Below, piece after piece: positions 21,347 through 32,318 of a DNA stretch of 64,000 nucleotides. How positions within the stretch are numbered: position 1 is the first letter of the stretch; the number at the start of each line of letters is the position of its first letter. The notes under the pieces are model-generated. The model was not told the origin of the DNA and did not search any database. It saw only the letters and a program-made list of their open reading frames with translations. The DNA is from Andrena cerasifolii (taxonomy: Eukaryota > Arthropoda > Insecta > Hymenoptera > Andrenidae), in NCBI RefSeq assembly GCF_050908995.1, contig NC_135123.1:6138001-6202000 (forward strand). The letters run 5' to 3'. The position numbers were made by a program, and so were the translations under genes.

Positions 21347-24300
21347 CTTGAAAAGAAAAATTATTTCTTGGTAAACAGTGTGGAGGGTTTCGCGAGGAAA
21401 CTGAAAAGTGCAACGCTTGGCGGAGGAACTTAACAGAGCACCTTTCACCCCTGCGAATTCCCCACCGAAGAAATTTCGATCTCCCTATTCCTCGACTTCC
21501 CGGAATCGTTTCTCGGGTTTCGTCCAAAGTTTTCAGTTTCTCAGGGGGTGGGTTGGTGGGGAAATGTTTGGGCGAAGTTCGCGACAGGGTGGGTGCCGCT
21601 CACCCGGTCGTAAGGAAGGACCCAAAGCAATACGAAGCTCGTAAACATTTCATAAATTAATTAAGCCTGCGGTGTGTTTCAGGGGGATGGCCAACGCACG
21701 CTGAAGATTAAGAAAGAAGCGGGCAATTCTTCCACGCGACAAGAAAATTGGCTCGTTACTTATGAACACGGCTCTGCCTCGGGGAAATCAATTTTTCAAC
21801 AACGGCCCTCCCTTTTAAGAGAATGCTGTCACGAGACTCGGTAGCGTGCTCCGCGTCTGTATTAAGGAACTGTCCCGCATCTCCGGAGCGTTACTCGTTT
21901 CCAAATAATTAAGTTCCACCGCGTGCTCCCACGGGGTGAGTCTCCAAATAAAAAATAAGAAAGCAGGAAAACCTTCAACCACCCCGGAGTGCCGTAAGGA
22001 ACCGGATAGACCCACGCGAGAAGTGTCGGTTTTGAACGGTGGCCAATAGTTGAAGGCGACGCGTAAGGGATCGTTTAAGAGCGTCCAGCGTCTGCCAGCG
22101 AAACGAAGAAGCATCGTGTTACACAGGGCTGCGCCCGGAATACCGAGCGAGTAAGTCCCGCCGATCCGAATGTGATCTCAGGAGCCAGCTCAAAGTCGAG
22201 GAAATCGCATTACTGGACGCTGCGTGGCTGGAATGTCTAATAGTTTTCACTTTGCCTGCTGCGCGACGGGCGATCAGAGGGCTCGCAGCCTCCGTCGCAT
22301 GGAAATAAGGCAGGCAAGAAACGGTTTGGTCCGCGAAGGGATCAACAGAGAACTCCACCTCTTTGGACGGCACAGAGCAACGCAGGAACGAAGGAAATTA
22401 CCAACGACGCTAATAAATGGGGATTTCCAGTTCGGTTCTCAACCCTCTGGCTGGCGGTGCCTGGATCTTCTCTGCTAAATAACGAAATATCTAAAACAAA
22501 AATCTCGAGGAGAAATATCGTCATTCGAAATAAAAACAGTGGGTCTAAATTGACCCAGTCGTTAACGGTGGAAATTCAGATTTTTAGAACTACAAAAACC
22601 GATGAGAAATCTAAACTACGATATTTAATTACAGAACGATGGTAGCTGGAGACTTGTAGGAAACCCTGTAATTGCCAAAAATCAAATTCAAAAGACAGTA
22701 TTACCATTGGCACGTAGAGCACTTTGCAAAAAAAAAATTGTAATTTTGGTAGTTACAGTGTTTTGCTACAAGGTCTCTTCGGTTGTACAATATTCTCCAT
22801 AATCAGCTCCTTTCTGTACCGCCCTAAATTCAGAGACGCCTTTTTTCTTGGATTAAGATAAAACCTTCACCACCGGTGAATATCGCCGGCGCACGTGGCG
22901 TTAAACAGCGGCCCAGGCAATAAAGAGAGCGGCCGATAATTCGGCAGCGTATCAATCGCCGATATGGAATTGCTTTGAATTGCTCGAGCGCAGTCGGCTC
23001 CCGCGGCGGTCCGCATAAAACTCTCGCGACTCGATTAGCCCTTAATGTCGGGCTGTTACTCGGGAGATATTTGTGTCTGATCGTCTGATCCGTTAATTGC
23101 TCGTTCTCCGCAATTTACCGGGGCGAGCCAGTTCCTGGGGACCGGAAGCGGAGGACGCCCCCGCCGGGGGCCGCGCAAGCGTGACAAATACAGTTCCTTC
23201 CCCCTCCCCATCCCCCGAGCAACTCGTGTCTCCTCGTAGCACCTGTTTTTATAAATTTCAATTTGTCCGGCGCTCTTCGTTCCGCTGCACCCACCCGACC
23301 ATAACTCTAATTGCAGCAGAGGAAACGGCGAAGAAAGGGGACATAAAACGGTAATCGTGTTACAGGCGAGAATTACGCGGCGGAATTTTTGCGGGCAATT
23401 TAATCTGCGAAATCGGCATTGGACGGGCACGAAATTCTTCGGGATACCGGGCTGCGAATTTAAGGGAGGAAGAACGGCCCCGAAAGTAAAGGCACCTTTA
23501 GGAATTTATTGAAAGCAAACTAGGGTTCAGACGAATGTTTTTTCAAACTTTTAGGAGTTTTTGTCGGGTAGTTAAGATATATTAACAGCTTCTTTTGAAA
23601 CTTATTTGGTGCAGATTTAGAAGGTGTACCTATTGGTAGATACTGCGAGAGCGCCATCTACTAAAGTAAGCTCCGCAATCGGGTAGCTCGCGTTACAGGA
23701 CTGTTGCCACAAAAGTGTTGAAATAGCGGAATAATGTTGTTGTCATTAAATAGTCTGTGAAATTTTACAAAATCGATCAGAACAGTCGAAAGTCCCAATA
23801 CTGCCAATTACATGTGACAACTAACCCCGATTAGACCGCTTTAATTTTCGCCACCAGATCGCGTGGCGGAAATAAGAAAATGCCAACAGGACCAGTAAAT
23901 TAGCGTCGCGCAAAATTTGCGCCGACACGGTTGGGAGGAAGGTCTCGCTCTTCCGCGGACAACGAATCGAGAAGTTCGCGCAGTGGATCGTTAGGCTTTC
24001 TGGATTGTGTAACTCCAAACGGCAATTCGCTAGGCGCAGTACCCGTAGACCGACTCCGCGTGGCCAGTGCATAACACCACTTATTTGATGGCCTCGACCA
24101 ATTTTGATAACATCGGTGTAATAGTCCGATTAAGGAGAGGCTCTGGACTAAAAATTGATTTTTTTTTTAAATTTCATTCTCCGAATGCTCGTCCTTTTAG
24201 GAATACGTGCTTAAAAGTATTTGTTGAAATTCGTAGAATCCCCGAAGTTACAAGCATTTAAGTAGCGGCGAATGCATGGGTAACAACTGACCACTCGGCG

Positions 24301-24399
24301 CTCACGTAAAACTTTAAACGCGTTTTTCTCGAGACAGTGGGACCTGTATCTCCAAAAATTATCATCCGATTCGACTGCAACTTTTTTTATTTTTAAGAA
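21347..24399. other. Intergenic sequence upstream of myosuppressin
   Basis: No protein-coding gene was recognised. It is expected to contain the myosuppressin promoter and any 5' non-coding exon, but neither was pinned down. A possible insect CTCF word lies at 23651-23660. Confidence 0.5.
23651..23660 (-). promoter_or_regulatory. Insect CTCF-like motif
   Basis: On the minus strand the sequence reads TAGATGGCGC, matching the core of the Drosophila CTCF motif (AG[A/G]TGGCGC). It is a short word that can occur by chance. Confidence 0.3.
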
Positions 24400-24690
24400 T
24401 ATACTTCTGGCTAGGGTGGAAACCAGAAAAAATACAAAAGTTACATATTTTCAGAAAATATCGATATTTGAAGTTTGGAATCACTTTTTCCCAATATTTT
24501 TCGTCCTTTCAACGCCTTTAAAAATTATAAATTATCAATTTTTTGTAATTTTTTCTGGTTTCCCCCTTAGCCAGAAAAAATTACAAAAACATTGAAAATT
24601 TATAATGTTTAAAGTCGTTGAAGGGGCGAAGGATCTAGGGAAAAAGTGATTTCAAACTTCAAGTGTTGTTATTTTCTAAAAAAAAACTAC
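24400..24690. repeat. Near-perfect palindrome (fold-back element)
   Basis: Sequence around 24567 (CTGGTTTCCCCCTTAGCCAG) is the centre of an inverted repeat. GAAGTTTGGAATCACTTTTT at 24471 is answered by AAAAAGTGATTTCAAACTTC at 24643-24662. The word CCAGAAAAAAT is repeated three times in alternating orientation. The interior has no coding frame. Confidence 0.7.
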
Positions 24691-25747
24691 TTGATGGACT
24701 CGCAGTGATATAACCGGGCCGATTTTTCAAGCGGTCCATAGTGGTCGAAATGAAGCGTCCGAAAGGGTATATTCCCTTTGGGGCCGTCCTTAAATTACGG
24801 AAGAGTAATTTTAGCGAATTCTTACCCCCTCCCTCCCCCCAGGAAAAGAATTCGTAAGATTTGAAATTCCAACCCCCTCCTTACGTAATATTCCTTACAC
24901 TTAATTTTGTCAGTTTATAAAATTCTTTTAAAACGTTTATATAATTCATTGAACTCGGTTTCATTAGCGAACTGAAACTACTTTTCCGGAACATTAACGA
25001 TAGAATTTCTGCTTACTGAAAATTAGGTTGAAAAATATTACGTAAGACGCTACTCTGACTCTCCCCCCACCCCGTGTAAGAAAACGTAAGAAATTCGCGA
25101 CCCCCTAAAAAAGCCTTGCGCAATTTAAGGATGACCCCTTTCGACAAACCGTGAAAATATCCCCTCGCGCTTGCGACTAGTCGGCGAGAATTCAACACAC
25201 TATGCCTAAGCAATTAGCAACTTACCACTTTAGTTAATCGCGAACCTTCGGAAAACGGTACACGGAACTTATGTTATCCACAACCTTGGCGATCCCCGAG
25301 TGTCCAACATCGTCATTTCCCAAGCGTTGCAGTACGCAAGACAGTAGTTTTCGGTCTTTTGTCCGGTAGACCAGTCCGTCGCGTAACTCGAAATATCTGT
25401 CTCCCTACGTTCTCCAATCGGTCTCGAATTTTTTTTATAATCTCCCCATCTTTATCCTGTTGTACCGATAAAATTCGCTGAAACACAGTACTCTCTAATA
25501 TAAGTACTCCGTGGCATCTACGCCAGACATCTTCGTCCCTGATCGATGCTCAGTAACCAAATCGTAGGCTTCGATTTCCTAGGCTAGAAAAGAGCCCATC
25601 TCGAGGCACGCGGATTGATATAACTTTTTACCGAGTGTCACCCGGAAGCTGTCGCAGTCTGTGAGTATTTTAAATTTCATAGATACCAAACAGATAAATA
25701 CGAAACCTGCTTAGGTAGCCCGGCTGCTGAAATAAAATACTGGTTTT
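24691..25747. other. Intergenic sequence
   Basis: No gene support. C-rich runs occur at 24825-24842 and 25062-25075. A repeat copy of family P1 begins at the right end. Confidence 0.5.
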
Positions 25748-26345
25748 AAGGGGTTGGACCACCTTGGCCAGGTCAAGAAATATCGCGTCTCTGGGAATTT
25801 ATTTCTAAGCGACAAAAACACTTTTATCGAGAAAATTTTTTCAGTGGAAATGGACACACCTCGGGATAATATATACAAATTTTTTTCATCAAATATCAAA
25901 ACATTCCGAAAGCTTTAAATGCGCTTTTCTCGAAACCTCGTCTTCCGAAAGGGTGAACGCTGTAATTTGGATAAAACTCCATGGATTTTTATAGAATTTT
26001 GCACGGATGTTCTTAAATGTATTCTCTATCGTCCAGCGGACAAGTTTTTCGATTCGTTGAAAAATAACGAAATAGCTACGCTTTGAAGGAAAACCCTCTT
26101 TTTCGTGTGCGAGAAAATGGACTTTATTTACGCATAAGTCAGGTAAAAATTAAAATATCGAAAAAATTGTCGGTAGGACGATAGAGAGTACGTTTAAGAA
26201 CGTCTGTGCAAAATTGTATAAAAATCCACAGAGTTTTACTGAAATTACAGCGTACACCGTTTCGGAAAACGTGGTTGCGAGAAAAGTGGATATACAGTTT
26301 TCGGAGTGTTTTGATGTTTGAAAAAGGAAAATTGTATACACAGTA
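25748..26345. mobile_element. Palindromic repeat P1, copy 2
   Basis: It starts GGGGTTGGACCACCTTGGCC after TTAA and shares AGGTCAAGAAATATCGC, AATTTATTTCTAAG and TTTCTCGAAACC with copy 1. The second half is the inverted copy of the first, with its centre near 26090. The right end appears truncated. This copy preserves the empty target site of the nested hAT MITE found in copy 1. Confidence 0.7.
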
Positions 26346-26507
26346 AATCCTCGTTTAGCCCCGATTTTACTATGCGTAGTACGCCCGGTGACTATCACCA
26401 CCATTTCTTGGAATCCCTCGGTCGGGAGTGAGGGAACTAAAGAGTCGACGGCGACTTCGTGCCAACTATTTCGTTTCCTCCCGCTCGCTTTTGGGTTTTC
26501 TTACTCA

Positions 26508-27767
26508 CAAGGGAAGGTCGCGATCCGGACGAGCGCTTTTTGAACGAGACCGGGCTCAAATTATGGGGGCCGATGAGCATTAAAAAAGTGCAAAACATTA
26601 GGGGTATCTCGCTAGCCGTTTTTATAAAAAATGGCTTTAAACATATACAGGTTACTAAATATACGAAAACAATCAAGTTCTTAACAGAAGCTGTTGTAGC
26701 TGCGAGCGTTACGCCGCAGGTTCATGTTCTAGAGGTCGTACGTTCGAGACTCGGCAATGGAAGTTTTATTTTTTTATTTTTTTCCAACTGCATTTCTATT
26801 TCTTATTCCTTTTTTTACTCACTGCTATATAAATAATATATAAGAATTATAAAGTATAGGATGTGGACTACAATTTTTAATAACACGTTTTTTATTAATC
26901 AACTTATTTTTTTAATAATAACAAGTGTGGCTAAAGCGTTTATTAAAATAAAATTCGCTTTTTAATAATTATGTATTTGGCTACTGAATATATATGTGCG
27001 CAGAAATTGCAAATAATATAGATGTGAACATAATATTATAATGAGTACATGCAATACATAATACAGCAATAGTAGAAGTAAACATACAAATGTATGGGAT
27101 GTGGCGTATTTTTTCAATATATTATAATGTAAATACCACAACATATAGGACATTCCATGATACTGGAAAATAATAAAATACCGCCGACATTAGTATTAAC
27201 CGATGTGCACCACGGGGAGGTTGTCGGTTGGTTTTTCACATAATATGAATAACGCCACATGTGATGCAACATGTAGTATACCAACAGTAAAAGTGCGCAT
27301 AGATTGTAACGTCTGCAATAACAAATAAATTGTAATATCGTGAAATATTAGAAAATATTATACACAATTTACTTGTATTATATTATACGTGTTATTAAAA
27401 ATTGTAGTCCACATCCTATACTTTATAATTCTTATACATTATTTATACAGCAGTGAGTAAAAAAAGGAATAAGAAATAGAAATGCAGTTGGAAAAAAATA
27501 AAAAAATAAAACTTCCATTGCCGAGTCTCGAACGTACGACCTCTAGAACATGAACCTGCGGCGTAACGCTCGCAGCTATAACAGCTTCTGTTAAGAACTT
27601 GATTGTTTTCTTATATCTAGTAACCTGTATATGTTTAAAGCCATTTTTTATAAAAACGGCTAGCGAGATACCCCTAATGTTTTGCACTTTTTTAATGCCC
27701 ATCGGCCCCCATAATTTGAGCCCGGTCTCGTTCAAAAAGCGCTCGTCCGGATCGCGACCTTCCCTTG
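26508..27767. mobile_element. 1260-bp non-autonomous DNA transposon, copy A
   Basis: The terminal inverted repeats are about 381 bp (26508-26888 and its inverse at the right end), starting CAAGGGAAGGTCGCGATCC. The element is flanked by TCA at 26505-26507 and 27768-27770. The AT-rich middle has no transposase. Both arms carry a weak Pol III B-box-like word GTTCGAGACTC. Copy B is the same length and nearly identical in the opposite orientation. An open frame of about 100 codons runs through each arm, but it resembles no known protein and is probably incidental. Confidence 0.85.
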
Positions 27768-27770
27768 TCA

Positions 27771-29640
27771 GCTAGAAAAGATGCGCATCTATATATTAAA
27801 GGTCTTCGATCCCCACCCTTTCTCATATTTATTTTCTTTAAATCGTTAAATCCTTCTTTTTCGAGATTTAAAAAACAAACACCTCATACCTATATATCTT
27901 ATTTTGTTCCGTTGCTGCTTTTATTACGAATATTAAATTTTTTATAAAATAAAAGGCTCCTGTTATTCAAGAAACACCCGCAAAAAATTTCACTCGCCGT
28001 CAAAAGTTACGTTCTAAAATAATCGTTTACAATTAAATACGAAGGGCGGCAGAAATCATTTTTGCCCAGAGCGGCGCAATTGCTATTTTTCGAGCAAATA
28101 ACTTTACCCTGGTTTTGAGAGATCGCGGGAATTAGAGGCAGAGGAGAGGGCGCATTACTTGTGGCATTTTTTCCCCAGGGGGTTTTGTTTTTTAATCCCC
28201 GCTCCTGGCCACGCTTACTCTTCTCGGCGAACCGCTGTTCTCTGGGGGTGTCGCTTGCTCCCACCCCGGCGCGCGATACCAGAGGCCGTGAATTTCAGAT
28301 ACAGACTCGATTGAGAACTGACGTTCATTTCCTCCGACAATCCCGCCAGCGATATCTCTCTGGGATTCTTAATCGATCAGTCTGGCGGTTCGGCGAGATT
28401 TCTATGGAAGTGGGATGAAAGGCTGCGTGGCTAAACGGAATTATACCTGCTATATGTTAGATGCTAGAGGAATTTCTTTTGGAACCTAATTTTCTGGCCA
28501 AGCCACCCCATTCGAAGGTACCGTTTAAACGCTGGCAAGATAAACCGCGGTTGTTTGTCTCTGCTGCTTGAAATTTAGATGTTCCAAGAACGAAGTGGAA
28601 GGAGCACTGTGCAACAGCGCGTCTGACCATTAAGGGGTGGTTTTTAAACGTACCCTGTCGCCGTGTAAACGCTGTTAGTAGTAAGAATATTTCGTCGTTC
28701 AATGATGCATTTGATACTTAATTGAAGGGCCCTTGCATATAACGCTAAGTGGCAAAATTAAAAAGAAAATTATTTTTGGCACTTACAGTCTTTTCTGCAA
28801 GGACTTTTCAATTCCTTTTCCCCACAAATTTCGACTATATCAGTGCAAACAGTAGAAAATTCTGTGATGCATTTGGGGCACTGTATACTTATGCATATTT
28901 AGCAATCAGAAACAGATTAGATATGGTAAATAATTTAAAGTCAGGGACGTTTTTCTCTCCCCTGAAAAAAATGTGATTCCTGCACTTACAGTGTTTTCTA
29001 TTGGTGCTTTTTCAATTGGTGAGGTGGGTTAGGTTCTCCTCGCGACGGAGTATAATGTATTAACGCGTTCCGTTGCACGCTGGGAATTCAAATTTCTGGT
29101 AGGGGTGTAAAACGTGCCGCGAAAACTAAACTGCGATATTCGGTAACAGAAAAACAGTGGGGGTTAATTTTGATAGTGAATTCAGAAATACCTTTTTCCT
29201 TTGAATACAACTTTCACCGCCGGTTAATATTAATAAAATATCGTACGGCATACACTTATTATAAGTACGCTATGAAAACCTTACGAGGTTTAAGGGTCGG
29301 TCACAGACGACTGTGTGAGTGAAAAGAAGCTAGAAGAATCGTTTTGTAGCATCATTCACTTTGACAAAGCAGAAACTAGGAAAAAGAAATCAGTTGAAGT
29401 CCTCGTCGTTAGTACATACTTCACTGCGAAGACAGTGGAAGAACCGAAGTATCAGTAGTATCAGCCGTAACGGGCCAGACCCAGCTCTTCCCACGCGTTC
29501 CCCTTCAGCCCGACATAACTCGGAAAGTAAAACAAACATCTCACGTTTATATAACGTTTCTTTCTCATTTTCCGCGGTAGATTTACCTTGCCCAGTGTCC
29601 CAGTAGATTCTTATAGTAGTTAGCCCTTGAAACAGCCCCT
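27771..29640. other. Intergenic sequence between transposon copies
   Basis: No gene was recognised. There are scattered degraded-repeat words (for example TTAAGGGGTGG at 28632) and no splice-supported coding frame. Confidence 0.5.
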
Positions 29641-29894
29641 TCTACGAGCACTTAAGGGAAGACAGCAGTGTAATTTCTCGAAAATTAAAGGTGTCTTTGG
29701 AAATTTATTAAACGGAAACTATTTGATTACAGACTCTGCGCGGTGCCCTTTGAAGGCAGGGTGCCCGGGCGCTGCCCTCGGCGGCCCGCTGGAGCCCGGC
29801 GTAGGGCGCACGATCACGAAACCCATCAGTCACGCTCAGGCATTCCGAATGTCAAGATTAACAAACTATATATATATTATTCAGCCTGCAATGG

Positions 29895-30170
29895 GGTAGG
29901 AATAAATAAAATCACGATTAGGAACAATTTTCCATCTCCGCTTATCGACGACTACTCGGCCCGATTGCGCGATGAACGGTATTTTAGTTGTTGGGATTAA
30001 AGAGTGGGTTTCTTCGCGTGAAATTCACGTCATTTGTCACCCCGTTTGGGCAATTAGAATGCCTCGGGATGCCCTTCGGCTTGACGAACGCTCCGAAAGT
30101 ATTTCAGCGTTTTATAAGTTCGATATTTTCGGAACTGACACGCAGTTATTTTATTTGCAGATGCAACCGG
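29895..30170 (+). pseudogene. Degraded Ty3/Gypsy-type reverse transcriptase fragment
   Basis: Two frames together resemble part of the Gypsy reverse transcriptase domain. The first reads INKITIRNNFPSPLIDD and ends near FSCWD. After a frameshift the second reads FVTPFGQLECLGMPFGL followed by TNAPKVFQRF, a hallmark motif of this family. The YxDD catalytic region, the rest of pol and long terminal repeats are absent. It is a dead retrotransposon remnant. Confidence 0.75.
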
Positions 30171-30175
30171 ACGGG

Positions 30176-30311
30176 TTACTCAAGGGGTTGGACTACCTTG
30201 GCCGGGTCAAGAAACTTCGCATCTTTCGGAATTTATTTCTAAGTGACAGAAACACTTTTGTCGATGAAAAATTTTCAATGAAGACAGACACATCTTTGAA
30301 TAATATACAGT
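30176..30311. repeat. Repeat P1, copy 3 (single truncated arm)
   Basis: It begins CAAGGGGTTGGACTACCTTG and continues with the shared words GGTCAAGAAA, AATTTATTTCTAAGTGACA and CATCTTTGAATAATATA. It lies immediately after the reverse transcriptase fragment and 60 bp before transposon copy B. Confidence 0.65.
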
Positions 30312-30371
30312 AAAGGTATTCGTATTAAATCCGGGGCTGGCGGCGGGTGTACGACGCGTTTCGGACACTGA

Positions 30372-31631
30372 CAAGGGAAGGTCGCGATCCGGACGAGCGC
30401 TTTTTGAACGAGACCGGGCTCAAATTATGGGGGCCGATGGGCATTAAAAAAGTGCAAAACATTAGGGGTATCTCGCTAGCCGTTTTTATAAAAAATGGCT
30501 TTAAACATATACAGGTTACTAGATATAAGAAAACAATCAAGTTCTTAACAGAAGCTGTTATAGCTGCGAGCGTTACGCCGCAGGTTCATGTTCTAGAGGT
30601 CGTACGTTCGAGACTCGGCAATGGAAGTTTTATTTTTTTATTTTTTTCCAACTGCATTTCTATTTCTTATTCCTTTTTTTACTCACTGCTGTATAAATAA
30701 TGTATAAGAATTATAAAGTATAGGATGTGGACTACAATTTTTAATAACACGTATAATATAATACAAGTAAATTGTGTATAATATTTTCTAATATTTCACG
30801 ATATTACAATTTATTTGTTATTGCAGACGTTACAATCTATGCGCACTTTTACTGTTGGTATACTACATGTTGCATCACATGTGGCGTTATTCATATTATG
30901 TGAAAAACCAACCGACAACCTCCCCGTGGTGCACATCGGTTAATACTAATGTCGGCGGTATTTTATTATTTTCCAGTATCATGGAATGTCCTATATGTTG
31001 TGGTATTTACATTATAATATATTGAAAAAATACGCCACATCCCATACATTTGTATCTTTACTTCTACTATTGCTGTATTATGTATTGCATGTACTCATTA
31101 TAATATTATGTTCACATCTATATTATTTGCAATTTCTGCGCACATATATATTCAGTAGCCAAATACATAATTATTAAAAAGCGAATTTTATTTTAATAAA
31201 CGCTTTAGCCACACTTGTTATTATTAAAAAAATAAGTTGATTAATAAAAAACGTGTTATTAAAAATTGTAGTCCACATCCTATACTTTATAATTCTTATA
31301 TATTATTTATATAGCAGTGAGTAAAAAAAGGAATAAGAAATAGAAATGCAGTTGGAAAAAAATAAAAAAATAAAACTTCCATTGCCGAGTCTCGAACGTA
31401 CGACCTCTAGAACATGAACCTGCGGCGTAACGCTCGCAGCTACAACAGCTTCTGTTAAGAACTTGATTGTTTTCGTATATTTAGTAACCTGTATATGTTT
31501 AAAGCCATTTTTTATAAAAACGGCTAGCGAGATACCCCTAATGTTTTGCACTTTTTTAATGCTCATCGGCCCCCATAATTTGAGCCCGGTCTCGTTCAAA
31601 AAGCGCTCGTCCGGATCGCGACCTTCCCTTG
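30372..31631. mobile_element. 1260-bp non-autonomous DNA transposon, copy B
   Basis: It is the same length as copy A, with the same terminal inverted repeats. Its middle is in the reverse orientation relative to copy A. It is flanked by TGA at 30369-30371 and 31632-31634. Near identity with copy A suggests recent movement. No transposase is encoded, so mobilisation must have been in trans. Confidence 0.85.
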
Positions 31632-32292
31632 TGAGTTGAAGGGATAAAAATATTTTGAAGAGAAATTTATTTAATGCAAATTCAATAAAATTCCTAGGGT
31701 GATCATAAAGATTCATTTGAAGAATAAAATCCAGTTTTCTATTCTTTTTGCAAAGCCCCTTCTTTGGGGGTGCCACCCCCACCCCCAGCATTCTGTGTGC
31801 GCCACTTGGCTCCTGCTAGCACTGCAACAAATTTCCACAGTGTCGAACATCGGCGGCAAACAATATTACAACTATGCTCATTAAGGAAAACGTCTTCCAC
31901 CCTCAGCTTTTTTCATCTCTCTCTCGGGGGCCAAATTATCTACCCTACCAATTATGTAATTCACCTTACCGAGTGGAGGATTAAAGCAGAAGCCGCTCGC
32001 CAAGGGCCAAGACACCCCCATACGACCCTTAATAAGAAATTAAACTTAAATCGCCCCGGCGGTGGAAGTTTTAATCGCAACGTTACACGAAAGTTCACAG
32101 AACGGGGACTCGCCACCACCCCTGGGGGTGGGAATTGAATTTCGAATCTAACCGATGGCGTCCGATGGGAATCCATAATTCGACCGCGCGTAAACGTGGA
32201 ATAAAAATGCGCTTCACAGGGTCGTCGACGAACGATTTCTATCCGCGGAGAAATGCATCCAGGTCTCGCGACACTCACAAAGAAGGAGCGAA

Positions 32293-32318
32293 GGGGGGAG
32301 GGGGGGGGGTGTGTGTGG
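32293..32318 (+). repeat. G-run with GT tail
   Basis: GGGGGGAGGGGGGGGGG followed by TGTGTGTGG. Simple sequence. Confidence 0.8.

Noticed and set aside
31303..31791. 162-codon frame through a transposon arm
   Set aside because: The same frame appears in all arms of the 1260-bp elements, has no known domain and ends in low-complexity Phe/Ser; it is treated as incidental to the repeat.
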